Positions 1 through 8,066 of a stretch of 64,000 nucleotides of DNA are shown here, piece by piece. Every line of letters begins with the position of its first letter. The first letter of the stretch is position 1. The notes beneath the pieces are model-generated. The model was not told the DNA's origin. It worked only from the letters and a program-made list of their open reading frames with translations, and did no database searches. Origin of the DNA: Paraflavitalea pollutisoli (GTDB lineage Bacteria > Bacteroidota > Bacteroidia > Chitinophagales > Chitinophagaceae); NCBI RefSeq assembly GCF_029360705.1, contig NZ_JARKMX010000008.1, positions 558,001 through 622,000 of the forward strand, written 5' to 3'. A program made the position numbers and the translations under genes.

Positions 1-591
1 GAGCGACGTGTGAAGAGAGATATTTAGAGAGGTCAGGTTGTTTTTCACGACAGACAGGACGCCCAGCTTGGGGCAGTTGGATAAGTCGATCGTCTGGACC
101 GCGTTGCCCGCCAGGGTTAAGTATCCCAATAAAGGATTCTTCGTTACGTCTAACTGAGTCAACTTGTTTCTGTCCAACATCAAACCCGATAGATAAGCGT
201 TGCGCGTTACGTCAATAGCCGTCAGCTGACCGTCGGTGCATTGAAAAGATACGAGTGATGGGTTTTCCCGCACATCGATTTCGGTAAGGCTACCGGAAAA
301 GATATGGAATCTGTTAATGTCAGTTCCTGTTATGGTAACCTGATATTCCCTGGGCGATGTGAAAGTGTGCGATATGTTCTGTTGGTCTGCCGAAACGATC
401 TCCGTTTTCTCTCCGTCTCCCCAGTTGATCAAAAGATTTTTGCCGGAAATGAAAAAAGATTCCGTACTGGAGGTTTTTAATTTCAGGCTCATTTTACCAA
501 TGAGGCCTGCGGGTGGGCGAGTTGGGTCTTCTTTTCCTTTGGAGCAGGCGGTCAGTACGATGGTCGTCAGGGCGAATAGGTATATCTTCAT
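1..591 (-). CDS. PKD/leucine-rich-repeat surface lipoprotein, C-terminus beyond window edge
   Basis: An open frame on the minus strand starts with ATG at 589-591 and runs uninterrupted off the left edge (197 codons seen). It begins with a lipoprotein signal, MKIYLFALTTIVLTAC, so Cys16 is the likely lipidated residue. Residues about 45-85 look like a PKD-type beta-sandwich (INWGDGEKTEI, then HTFTSPREYQVTITG). From about residue 100 there are tandem leucine-rich repeats of roughly 21 residues with the pattern L-x-x-[IL]-D-[VL]-x-x-N-x-x-L, for example LTEIDVRENPSL and LTQLDVTKNPLL. Such proteins in Bacteroidota are anchored in the outer membrane and thought to bind other molecules; the partner is unknown. 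The gene diverges from the MFS transporter at 657. Length, C-terminal domains and function cannot be judged from the part seen. Confidence 0.8.
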   Translation of the reverse strand, partial: MKIYLFALTTIVLTACSKGKEDPTRPPAGLIGKMSLKLKTSSTESFFISGKNLLINWGDGEKTEIVSADQQNISHTFTSPREYQVTITGTDINRFHIFSGSLTEIDVRENPSLVSFQCTDGQLTAIDVTRNAYLSGLMLDRNKLTQLDVTKNPLLGYLTLAGNAVQTIDLSNCPKLGVLSVVKNNLTSLNISLHTSL

Positions 592-608
592 ATTATCGTG
601 CGATGCTG

Positions 609-641
609 TTTTAGGCAAGGTATGAAATTTATGTACCTTTC
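609..641 (+). promoter_or_regulatory. Possible Bacteroidota-type promoter for the MFS gene
   Basis: TTTT at 609-612, then 21 bases, then TACCTTTC at 634-641. This fits the Bacteroidota housekeeping pattern (TTTG about 19-21 bases before TAnnTTTG) with one mismatch in each box. It lies 16 bases before the ATG at 657. Short AT-rich motifs arise by chance, so this is only a candidate. Confidence 0.25.
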
Positions 642-656
642 AGGCAACCAACGCGT

Positions 657-2117
657 ATGGCACCAAATACAGATCAAGCAGTGGAAAATAGTTCGTTGGC
701 GGCGGTCCCCAACAGATCCCTTGTTTTGGTCACGCTGATGATCGGAACCTCGATGGCGGCCATCGACAGTAGTATCGTGAATGTATCGCTGCCGGTGATA
801 CAGCGGCAGTTTGATGTGCAGCTGGATGCGGTAGCCCTGGTGGTAACTACCTATATGATCACCTATACCCTGTTCATTCCACTGACGAGCTGGCTGAAGA
901 ACCGGATTGGCTACTACAAACTCTATATGGGCAGTATCGCCCTGTTTACGATCGGCTCCGGTTTGTGTAGCCTGGCAGATAGTTTGACTTTTCTCATACT
1001 GGCGCGGGTGGTGCAGGCGATTGGTGGTGGTGCCATTGCGCCGACCTCGCTGGCGATTCTCAGCGAAACCTTTCCGAAGGAGAAACGGGGCAGTGCGATT
1101 GGTTGGTGGGGAATCGGCAACGTGATGGGCCCTGCTTTAGGGCCAACGCTGGGCGGGATACTTACGCAATACCTGGGTTGGGAATCGATCTTTTATGTCA
1201 ATTTGCCCATTGGGATACTCACTATTGCCATGGCGATAAAGCACCTGCGTTTTCTGAAGTCTATGCCGGTCTTTAAGCCGCCTTTCGATATCAGGGGGTA
1301 TGTTTTATTAGCTGGATTCATCTTGTTGCTGCAGGCTACCATTATTCCATTTGCGTCCCGTTATGGCCTGTTGTCTTGGCAGTTCCTCTCCGGACTGACG
1401 ATCACCTCACTGGTTTTCTATGGCTATCTCCGTTCTTCCCGCCGGCCGGATGCCTTGCTGGATCTGTCGGTATTTAAGATTTCCGCCTTTACCCGGCCTT
1501 TCATCATTGTAGGTATTCGGTCGATAGCCTTGTTTGGCGGCATGTTCTTCCTCCCCTTTTTGTTGCAGGGATACCTGGGTTATTCTGAAATGGAGAGTGC
1601 CCTGTTGTTACTGCCCAATGCGCTAATCATGCTGGTTACCCGTCCGGTCTCCGGCAAGTTGGCGGATCAGGGACTGATCCGGAATATCTCCTTGTTTGGC
1701 ATCGTGTGTTTGTCGGTGTCTTTTATGTTGTTTGCGCGCATCGATGTCGGTACATCTTCGGCGTGGATTGTGGGTTGTATGATCCTGCGGGGGCTGGGTA
1801 TCAGTTTCCTGATCGCCCCGGTTTCCACGGCTTTGCTCAATTCGGTGAATGCGGAGCAAACGCCTACGGCGACTTCATTGAATACGCTGATGCTGCAACT
1901 GGGCGGCTCTGTAGGCATTGCGGCCAGCAGTGCCGTACACACGCACCTGCTCGCGCATTTCGAGGCGAAGGTCGGCGATGGCCGCCTGGCGCAGCATTAT
2001 GCCTTGCAGGACGGTTTCCTGGTAACGGGGGGCATCATCTTGCTGGCGTTGATACCGGCGTTCAAATTGCCGCAGCGTACCAGGAAACGCCTGAAAGAAA
2101 AAGAGGTATTGGGATAA
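657..2117 (+). CDS. MFS transporter, DHA2 (EmrB/QacA-like) drug:proton antiporter family
   Basis: This 486-residue protein is very hydrophobic and has the length of the 14-helix DHA2 branch of the major facilitator superfamily, proton-driven exporters of drugs and other small toxic molecules in the inner membrane. Helix 1 carries the DHA2-typical acidic residue (AAIDSSIVNVSLP, Asp37). The loop after helix 2 has a motif-A-like SWLKNRIGYYKLY (78-90). Helix 5 has the antiporter motif C (GNVMGPALGPTLGG, about 154-167). There is a short hydrophilic N-terminus and a basic C-terminal tail. No EmrA-type partner gene is adjacent, so it probably acts alone. Its stop lies 3 bases from the stop of the convergent VOC gene. 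The family is clear; the substrate is unknown. Confidence 0.88.
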   Translation: MAPNTDQAVENSSLAAVPNRSLVLVTLMIGTSMAAIDSSIVNVSLPVIQRQFDVQLDAVALVVTTYMITYTLFIPLTSWLKNRIGYYKLYMGSIALFTIGSGLCSLADSLTFLILARVVQAIGGGAIAPTSLAILSETFPKEKRGSAIGWWGIGNVMGPALGPTLGGILTQYLGWESIFYVNLPIGILTIAMAIKHLRFLKSMPVFKPPFDIRGYVLLAGFILLLQATIIPFASRYGLLSWQFLSGLTITSLVFYGYLRSSRRPDALLDLSVFKISAFTRPFIIVGIRSIALFGGMFFLPFLLQGYLGYSEMESALLLLPNALIMLVTRPVSGKLADQGLIRNISLFGIVCLSVSFMLFARIDVGTSSAWIVGCMILRGLGISFLIAPVSTALLNSVNAEQTPTATSLNTLMLQLGGSVGIAASSAVHTHLLAHFEAKVGDGRLAQHYALQDGFLVTGGIILLALIPAFKLPQRTRKRLKEKEVLG

Positions 2118-2120
2118 TGC

Positions 2121-2963
2121 CTACGGGTTGCGCAGTTTTTCAATATCGATCTTCTTCATCTGCATCAGGGCTTGCTGCGATTTTTGTGGGTTGGATGATT
2201 TAAACAGCAGATCGGCGATGTTGTTGGGGATGACCTGCCAGCTTACGCCAAAGGGATCTTTGCACCAGCCGCACTGACTCTCGGCCCCATCTTTCGTAAA
2301 GGCATTCCAGTAGTAATCGATGCTTTCCTGGCTGTCACATTCCAGCACGATGGAGATACCCTCGTTGAAGGTATAGGATTGCGGTACACCGCTGTCCATG
2401 GCCATGAGCAGGTGACCATTAAGGGTAAACTGGGTGTGTTGTATCTGTCCTTTCATGTCTCCTTCTGGATAGTGCATGATGCCGTCACTCTTGAATTGCG
2501 GGAAGGTCTTTTGGTAGAAGTCGAGTGCCTGCTGGCATTGACCCTGGTGTGGGCCGCAATACATCAGGGTGGGAACGATCTTGTTGTACTTCCACTCGTC
2601 TGCGCCGAAATAAAGTTGCCAGCTGGCGCCAAAGCGGTCTTCTACCCAGCCATAGTATTCGCTCCACGGATAGCTGTCGAGCGGCATCAACACTTTACCT
2701 TCCTCGCTCAGTTGATCAAATTGCTGCTTCAGCAATGTTTTATCGGGCGATACGTACATGAAGGAGATGGCGGGGTTAGGCTTGAACATAGGACCTCCAT
2801 TGAGGCCCATGAATTCGGTACCGTCGAGTTTGGCTTTTAGTACCATGGGCGTATCGGCGGTGACAGCTGAATTGGGAAACAGGGAAGTGTACAGGTGGAA
2901 GGCTTCGCTGCCTTTACCATCGAACCAGATACAGGGATAGATGTTGGTATTTGTTGTTGACAT
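2121..2963 (-). CDS. VOC-superfamily protein with two PhnB-like domains
   Basis: I start this 280-residue protein at the ATG at 2961-2963 (MSTTNTNIYPCIWFDGKG). An upstream in-frame ATG at 3045-3047 lies inside the preceding gene and would add an unlikely 28 residues. Two homologous halves each end in the motif of the PhnB/3-demethylubiquinone-methyltransferase-like VOC group: GWVEDRFGASWQL (about 107-119) and GWCKDPFGVSWQV (about 231-243). VOC proteins bind metal or small ligands; members of this group are mostly uncharacterised, and the old methyltransferase name is misleading. The gene follows the RibD-like reductase after 34 bases on the same strand, so the two are probably co-transcribed. 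The fold is near certain; the function is not known. Confidence 0.85.
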   Translation of the reverse strand: MSTTNTNIYPCIWFDGKGSEAFHLYTSLFPNSAVTADTPMVLKAKLDGTEFMGLNGGPMFKPNPAISFMYVSPDKTLLKQQFDQLSEEGKVLMPLDSYPWSEYYGWVEDRFGASWQLYFGADEWKYNKIVPTLMYCGPHQGQCQQALDFYQKTFPQFKSDGIMHYPEGDMKGQIQHTQFTLNGHLLMAMDSGVPQSYTFNEGISIVLECDSQESIDYYWNAFTKDGAESQCGWCKDPFGVSWQVIPNNIADLLFKSSNPQKSQQALMQMKKIDIEKLRNP

Positions 2964-2997
2964 GGCTGAAACTATTATGTGATGAATGTATGTATGG

Positions 2998-3564
2998 TTA
3001 TTGTTTAGCGGTGTATTCGAGCAATAGGGTACCATTATCGAATACACGCGAATGCTTTAATTCAAATTCGTTGAGGGTACGTTGGTCACCGAAGATCCTG
3101 ATGCCGCCACCGATGGCAACAGGATAGAGCATGAGGTGTAATTCATCGACGAGCTGGTGTTGCAGCAGTGATTGAACCAGGGTGCCGCTGCCGTATACCA
3201 GGATGTCACCGCCATCGGTTTGTTTGAGGGCAGCTACTTCATGGGCGACGTCGCGCAGGATATGGCTGTTGTTCCAATCGGCTTTGTCGAGGCTGGTCGA
3301 TACGACGAATTTGGCGTATGTGTTGATACGGTCTGCAAAGCCGCCGCCTGACTGTGTAGGCCAGTATTTGGCGAACTGAATATAGGTGTTTTTGCCCAGC
3401 AGCAGGCTGTCCACGCTGGCGAGTTCGTCCACTTTGTATTGCCCGGCTTCCGGGTTTCTGAATTTGTTTTGCCAGCCACCATGTTGATGGTTGGTTTCAT
3501 CGCCGCCGGGCGCTTCGATGACGCCGTCGAGCGTGATGAATTCTGTAACGATAATCTTACGCAT
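2998..3564 (-). CDS. RibD C-terminal-domain / dihydrofolate-reductase-like protein
   Basis: The 188-residue product starts MRKIIVTEFITLDGVIEAPGG, the typical opening of small stand-alone proteins with the RibD C-terminal (DHFR-like) NAD(P)H-binding fold. It continues with LLLGKNTYIQFAKYWP and ILVYGSGTLVQSLLQHQLVDEL, the latter matching the dinucleotide-binding strand-turn-helix. A purine-rich AGGAG sits 5 bases before the ATG, unusually good for this organism. These proteins are usually called dihydrofolate reductase family, but they rarely replace folA and their substrates are unknown. It probably forms a two-gene operon with the VOC protein. Confidence 0.85.
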   Translation of the reverse strand: MRKIIVTEFITLDGVIEAPGGDETNHQHGGWQNKFRNPEAGQYKVDELASVDSLLLGKNTYIQFAKYWPTQSGGGFADRINTYAKFVVSTSLDKADWNNSHILRDVAHEVAALKQTDGGDILVYGSGTLVQSLLQHQLVDELHLMLYPVAIGGGIRIFGDQRTLNEFELKHSRVFDNGTLLLEYTAKQ

Positions 3565-3580
3565 GCTCCTGATATTTTTG

Positions 3581-3608
3581 TAAATCTACCGGTTATTGGC
3601 ATCCTCAA
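3581..3608 (-). promoter_or_regulatory. Possible promoter for the RibD-like/VOC operon
   Basis: On the minus strand TTG (3606-3608) is followed after 17 bases by TAGATTTA (3581-3588), a 7-of-8 match to the Bacteroidota -7 box TAnnTTTG. The spacing is somewhat short. It lies 16 bases before the ATG at 3564. Confidence 0.3.
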
Positions 3609-3753
3609 CAGGGGGCGGAAAAGACATTGTGCAGGGGTGAATGCGGTGGACGAGCAGGTACATCGTGGCTGATATCTGTAAAGGAGCATTGTTTCAGTAC
3701 AGCTATGGCAGCAAGAGCGTCTTTGATTTGGGGAATGTGTGGTTTCATACAGC

Positions 3754-4263
3754 CTACCATTGAGTTCTACCTTTATAGCGTTTTTGGTTTTCTATTTTCT
3801 CGTTCAATAGAGGAATATTCAACTCCGCGATCAGGCGCAGCTTCGCCCAGGATTCGTCGGTGTTGATGTCTCCCAGCGCATGTATACATTTCCTGGCCAG
3901 TGCGTAACTATCGTCATAGGATAAATAGAGTGGTTGTCTTATGGCCGTATAGTAAAGTGCTTCAATGCTGCTGGGTGATTTGGCTGACTGTAAAAGTAAT
4001 GCCATGTCTTCATGCTTACAGTGCCAGTCTTCTGCGATCAGTTGGTTTAGTACGCCGACAAAAGATTCGTCGAATATGTCCTGCACATACCCGAGCAGCA
4101 TCGCGTATTCGATAGTCGAACTGTCTTGCGTGGTCAGTCCCATTTCCAGCTGAGACGCCACATAGTCCGGGGCTGCCTTTTCCGGATATAGCTGGAAAAA
4201 ACTGTCCAGGTCCAGTGCGTTGACTGCGAGGTCTATTATATGTTGCATTTCCAGTTCTGTCAT
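3754..4263 (-). CDS. Helical hypothetical protein, 169 residues
   Basis: I do not recognise a family with certainty. The protein starts MTELEMQHIIDLAVNALDLD and appears all alpha-helical, with paired amphipathic helices (for example SIEALYYTAIRQPLYLS and ARKCIHALGDINTDESWAKL) resembling degenerate HEAT repeats. It has no signal peptide or membrane segment, so it is probably cytosolic. Small helical HEAT-like proteins of this size are often immunity proteins or adaptors, but no toxin gene is adjacent. It stands alone between the RibD-like operon and a palindrome-rich gap. An internal ATG five codons later is an alternative start. Confidence 0.6.
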   Translation of the reverse strand: MTELEMQHIIDLAVNALDLDSFFQLYPEKAAPDYVASQLEMGLTTQDSSTIEYAMLLGYVQDIFDESFVGVLNQLIAEDWHCKHEDMALLLQSAKSPSSIEALYYTAIRQPLYLSYDDSYALARKCIHALGDINTDESWAKLRLIAELNIPLLNEKIENQKRYKGRTQW

Positions 4264-4429
4264 GGTCGCGGTTACTCACGAATATATTATCGAATTGACT
4301 TTCTGTCAAATGATTGTGGGCGGTTGGCCCGGGTATGGCTATTCGTTGTGTTGAAAAAACATGGATAGTTCCTGGTAAATGATTGAAAAGCAATCTTGTG
4401 ATGACCGCGATGGAGCTGCCCGGCCATGA

Positions 4430-4527
4430 ATTGCCTACGTTACCCCCGCTTATTGCCTCCGGATTGCCTACGGATTGCCTGAGCGCTCTATGAAGCGGGG
4501 GCCATTTTACTAAGGAGCGTAGGCAAT
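4430..4527. repeat. Nested inverted repeat containing four copies of an ATTGCCT motif
   Basis: ATTGCCTACG (4430-4439) pairs with CGTAGGCAAT (4518-4527). Inside it, CCCCCGCTT (4443-4451) pairs with AAGCGGGGG (4493-4501). Three more ATTGCCT copies lie between the arms, starting at 4452, 4463 and 4474, followed by the perfect palindrome GAGCGCTC (4481-4488). The unit could form a long branched hairpin or cruciform. It lies in the 570-base gap (4264-4833) between two minus-strand genes, where I see no convincing coding frame. It may be a REP-like or MITE-like element; this is inferred from structure alone. Confidence 0.5.
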
Positions 4528-4675
4528 ATGCAGGCATATAGAAGACCATCAGGTGCCCCAAAATGGCCGGTGTGATGTCCGAAGCTGTGTTGATTAGTAA
4601 GGTTGTTACTGTTACCATATTTATGAATTTAGTAGCACAAAGCTGGGGTAATTCTAAATCAGTACCTATTGGTAG

Positions 4676-4692
4676 GGCATTTAGTAAATGCC
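4676..4692. other. Palindrome GGCATTTA-g-TAAATGCC
   Basis: A perfect 8-base inverted repeat with one central base, followed on the plus strand by ACATTATTTTTGC. It could be an operator or an AT-rich hairpin. A related split motif (TAAATGC then GCATTTA) occurs upstream of the GH130 gene at 21879-21900. Confidence 0.35.
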
Positions 4693-4715
4693 ACATTATT
4701 TTTGCAACAGGGCAT

Positions 4716-4740
4716 AAAAAAACGCCGGATATTCGGGCGT
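4716..4740 (-). terminator. Rho-independent terminator after the DUF892 gene
   Basis: On the minus strand a hairpin with ACGCC/GGCGT arms (4722-4726 and 4736-4740) is followed directly by seven T residues (complement of the A-run 4716-4722). It lies about 95 bases past the stop of the DUF892 gene at 4834 and is oriented to end its transcript. Confidence 0.65.
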
Positions 4741-4791
4741 ATTACAGGCATTTACGCAAGTTTTGATGTTTGGAGATGGTTTCGGCCCCCA

Positions 4792-4807
4792 ACCATTTAT
4801 AAATGGT
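4792..4807. other. 16-base perfect palindrome, possible operator
   Basis: ACCATTTATAAATGGT is a perfect 16-base palindrome located 27 bases downstream of the DUF892 stop codon. Its dyad symmetry and AT-rich centre suit either a protein-binding site or a weak hairpin; nothing in the sequence tells which. Confidence 0.3.
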
Positions 4808-4833
4808 ATTTACTTTTGGGGTTCATGATATGT

Positions 4834-5319
4834 TTATGCAGGAGGTTGTTGCAGCTTCTCCTCCATCTCTTTTTCTTCGATCAGGGTTTGTTGCAGTAGC
4901 TGTTCCGCATCCGGCAATCCCATCGCCTGGGCCAGTTGCACGAGGATGACGTAAGTGGCCATTTCATAATGTTCTACTTTCATTAAAGCGGCCCTTATGC
5001 CCAAATCACGCGAACGGGTCTTGCGCACCGTGTCGCCCAGGATCATACTCGTATCTTTAACAAGGCCCTGCATGGCTTCGCAGATCCGTTCAGTAACTGT
5101 TTCGCCCAGTATTTGGAGTACCTGTTCAAGGCGCAGGATATGATCGGCTGTTTGCGCCTGGTGTACTTCGATTGCCTTTTTGAGACTGTTGGCAAATGCT
5201 TCTCCCCGCATTTTATCCAATAACATGGCGGTCTGCTTTTCGGCCCAGTGTAGTCTTTTTATGGCATGTACAAAATAGGGCATCAGGTTGTTATCTTCCG
5301 TTCCGGAGTTGTGTGGCAT
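4834..5319 (-). CDS. DUF892 ferritin-like protein (YciE/YciF family)
   Basis: The 161-residue protein matches the YciE/YciF (DUF892) family of four-helix ferritin-like proteins, usually about 160-170 residues. It has the typical opening helix (MPYFVHAIKRLHWAEKQTAML), a conserved EVHQAQTADHILRLEQVL helix (about 60-80) and EHYEMATYVILVQLAQAMGL (about 125-145). Carboxylate and histidine residues (E-x2-H on the helices) are placed to hold a di-iron site. Members are linked with general stress and osmotic responses in several bacteria; the molecular role is not settled. The gene stands alone and ends at the terminator at 4716-4740. Confidence 0.85.
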   Translation of the reverse strand: MPHNSGTEDNNLMPYFVHAIKRLHWAEKQTAMLLDKMRGEAFANSLKKAIEVHQAQTADHILRLEQVLQILGETVTERICEAMQGLVKDTSMILGDTVRKTRSRDLGIRAALMKVEHYEMATYVILVQLAQAMGLPDAEQLLQQTLIEEKEMEEKLQQPPA

Positions 5320-5731
5320 AGCAATAAGTTTTAAGTGAGCAATAGCAGGCTAACTGTGGACGATGGTCCAACAGCAAGGTTAGATGGATAATACACGGTT
5401 AATTAGCGTGGAGGTAATACTAAGCTGGAAGGGAAATAGGTGGTGATGTAATGACTGGCTGCTGGCGGAGGTGCAACCGTATCGTGAAGATACGACGATT
5501 TCAGTAATGGTACATCCCGGCCCATTTCCCGTAGAACTACGCCTTGCTTTTGTTGTACATTTGGTGCGGCTTTATAGCGACCCTGGTAATCCCTCTCCCA
5601 TTCCGATAGCAGCATTTCTCCAACCAGCAGTTACACAGACTCGCTCCCCGTCCCTTGCGATCCAACCACCCGTTGCAGGCATCAATTCCGATTGAGGCGG
5701 TCTTTCTATTATCCATCATAAAACTTATGCT
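5320..5731. other. Intergenic region between divergent genes
   Basis: The 412 bases separate the DUF892 gene (minus) from the GMC oxidoreductase (plus) and should hold the promoters of both. I found no clear promoter match, RNA gene or convincing small frame. Open frames of about 70 codons exist on both strands but have no family resemblance and unnatural composition. Confidence 0.4.
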
Positions 5732-7999
5732 ATGGGCACATCTGCCAATCATCTTTCCGACACATCAGTCCTGCCAGGACCCGATGTGACCGTTGTCGAC
5801 GACAAGTTTGTCAAATCAACTTTCGACCAACTTTACACGCTTTGGTTTCCGATTTATGAGCTGCCCATCCCCGACCGGGTGCGCGGTGACATTACCCTGG
5901 TATCGCAGGTGGTGCAAAAGGAATTCTGGACGGCCATTGATGTTCCGGGAAATGCCTTTGGTGCTTTGCTGACTGGTATGACCTATGCCAGCCTGTTGCC
6001 TTTTTATGATGCGCTTAAAAAGTCGTCCGATCCGGCGGTACTCAAATTTATCAGCACACCCGGCGGTATCGGCAAATTAACCCTGTCTGAGGCTTCGCAG
6101 GTGCTGTCGGCATTCTTCACCCTCAGCGACCCGCGGGCGGCCCAAGCGGCTATGACCATTCGCGAGGCTTTCCTATCCACTATCTGGGATTTGCCGCTGG
6201 CTGTTCCCCTCACGGGTATTCAAAAGCCGGAGACTTTTGTCAGTAATCCGGACCTTTATTCGAAGATCAACTATCCCCAACTGCCTGCCAGTCAACTGGT
6301 ATATAACAATGGGGTGATCTCCCACAAAGGAGGAAGCATCGAGTACCTCGTGATCGGCAGTGGGCCGGCCGGTGCTACGATGGCCAGTGAACTGCAAAAA
6401 GCGGGTAAGCGTGTGGTATTGCTGGAGCAGGGACCCTGGGTGGTATGGGGCTCGATGGATACGATGAGTTATCCGCGCCTCATGCTGAACAATGACCGCA
6501 TGGCGACTGTCGACAATAGCATCATCCTGCGTAGCGGACAGGCCATGGGCGGTGGTTCGACGGTCAACATCGACCTGGCTTTTTCTCCCTTGGAAGCTAC
6601 CATTCAGGCGCGTATCGCCAACTGGATCGACAAGGGTTGGATTGATGGCAAATATTATTCGCAGGAGCGTATCGCAGCTGCCTACCAGTGGGTGCGAAAA
6701 GCCATCGGCACACGGGCTGTGACACAGTCCGAACTGAACAGGGACAACAAAGCGTTATGGGATGGGGCCAGTCAGTATGGTGTCGATCCTTCGCTGTACC
6801 ACCTCAACCGGTTTGATCAGTTGTTGTCTCCCTCCCCAGTTACCCAAAAACGGGATGCTGCGCTGCAACTGATCTTGCCGGCAGCTCAGGATGCCAAGAA
6901 TCCATTGAGCGTAATACCGGATGTGTCGGTACAACAAATACTGATGAGTGCACCGGATGCGCAAGGTAATGTAAAAGCGATCGGGGCTCAGTTGGTAGCC
7001 ATAGATCCCTGGACGCAATACCAAAACACCATCGTTGATCCGTGTAACCTGAAGTTGCCGCAGAAAGTACTGCTGACCATTCATGCCGACAACGTGATCC
7101 TGTCTGCTGGTACTATCGGTAGTGCGCGTATACTACAATCTACCGGGGCGAGTCAGCCCGCGGTGAACAACTCCCGGATCGGCAAAGGCATCATTCTGCA
7201 CCCTTCCTTCCCCTTGATCGGTGTGTTTAACGAACGCATCAATTTGCTGGAGGGGTTGGATAGTGCCACTTACCTCGAAGCTTTTGGTGTGACGCCCGGT
7301 TTCATTTTTGAAACGATGGGGGGCATGCCCGCTTATGGCGCGCTGTTGATTCCTGGTACGGGCAAACAAGTGTATGAGATGATCACGCAATTCAACCATT
7401 CGGTGGGTTTTGGCGTGATGCTGGTAGATACACCTTCTGATGATAACTATGTAAGTTTCCCCGGTGGCAATCTGGAGGTTCGCTATACGCTCACGGCCGA
7501 TGATAAGAAACGCTTTGCCAATGGCGTGGCAATCGCTATCCGGATGATGTTCCTGGCAGGGGCCAAACAGGTGATCATTCCTACCAATGAGAATGTATTG
7601 GACTTACCCAATTTTGATCCGATGGTAGGGGTTTACCTGACAGATATCAAGCAGGCCGACCTGGTGCAACAAAACCTGCAATTCATTCCCAACCGCACGG
7701 TGCTGACGTCGGCGCATCTGCAGGCTACGAATAAGATGGGTAAGGATGTGAAAAGCTCGGTGGCCTCTACCAACCAACGTATCTGGAATGTGCTCAACGG
7801 AAAAGAGATCCCTAATTTCTATCTCATGGATAGTAGTATGTTCCCCACTTCGGTAGGTGCCAACCCCATGCAGTCGTTGTATTCCTTCGCGAAGATCTTC
7901 AGTGAAAGATTGCTGGCAGGCATGACTGATGAGCCTGCGGATTATTGTTTTGAGGAGATACCGGCGTCCCAATTGAAGAAGGGGCCGGGAAGAGTGTGA
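5732..7999 (+). CDS. GMC-family FAD oxidoreductase with N-terminal extension
   Basis: The 755-residue protein has the FAD-binding Rossmann motif VIGSGPAGATMASEL (about 207-221) ending in an acidic turn (VVLLEQG). It also has the GMC signature-like SAGTIGSARILQ and a C-terminal block MDSSMFPTSVGANPMQSLYS (about 708-727). These define glucose-methanol-choline oxidoreductases, which oxidise alcohols or sugars with FAD. The roughly 200 residues before the FAD domain are unusual for simple GMC enzymes and recall the N-terminal part of long-chain alcohol oxidases or an in-line gluconate-dehydrogenase small-subunit-like helical region. No Tat or Sec signal is evident, so it is probably cytosolic. 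It is a single-gene unit ended by the terminator at 8021-8051. The substrate is unknown. Confidence 0.85.
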   Translation: MGTSANHLSDTSVLPGPDVTVVDDKFVKSTFDQLYTLWFPIYELPIPDRVRGDITLVSQVVQKEFWTAIDVPGNAFGALLTGMTYASLLPFYDALKKSSDPAVLKFISTPGGIGKLTLSEASQVLSAFFTLSDPRAAQAAMTIREAFLSTIWDLPLAVPLTGIQKPETFVSNPDLYSKINYPQLPASQLVYNNGVISHKGGSIEYLVIGSGPAGATMASELQKAGKRVVLLEQGPWVVWGSMDTMSYPRLMLNNDRMATVDNSIILRSGQAMGGGSTVNIDLAFSPLEATIQARIANWIDKGWIDGKYYSQERIAAAYQWVRKAIGTRAVTQSELNRDNKALWDGASQYGVDPSLYHLNRFDQLLSPSPVTQKRDAALQLILPAAQDAKNPLSVIPDVSVQQILMSAPDAQGNVKAIGAQLVAIDPWTQYQNTIVDPCNLKLPQKVLLTIHADNVILSAGTIGSARILQSTGASQPAVNNSRIGKGIILHPSFPLIGVFNERINLLEGLDSATYLEAFGVTPGFIFETMGGMPAYGALLIPGTGKQVYEMITQFNHSVGFGVMLVDTPSDDNYVSFPGGNLEVRYTLTADDKKRFANGVAIAIRMMFLAGAKQVIIPTNENVLDLPNFDPMVGVYLTDIKQADLVQQNLQFIPNRTVLTSAHLQATNKMGKDVKSSVASTNQRIWNVLNGKEIPNFYLMDSSMFPTSVGANPMQSLYSFAKIFSERLLAGMTDEPADYCFEEIPASQLKKGPGRV

Positions 8000-8020
8000 T
8001 TGAATATTGTCGTTGATAAA

Positions 8021-8051
8021 GCCCCGCACAATGGCGGGGCTCCGTTTTTTT
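8021..8051 (+). terminator. Rho-independent terminator after the GMC oxidoreductase gene
   Basis: GCCCCGC (8021-8027) pairs perfectly with GCGGGGC (8034-8040) across a six-base loop, followed by TCCG and seven T residues (8045-8051). It begins 21 bases after the stop at 7999. Confidence 0.9.
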
Positions 8052-8066
8052 GCTCCTTATCCGTCT

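Noticed and set aside
4016-4696. 226-codon minus-strand frame across the gap 4264-4696
   Set aside because: It overlaps the 169-residue gene in another frame, runs through the inverted repeats and has no coherent fold pattern.
5403-5615. 70-codon frame between DUF892 and GMC genes
   Set aside because: No family resemblance, no signal or start-site support, biased composition.
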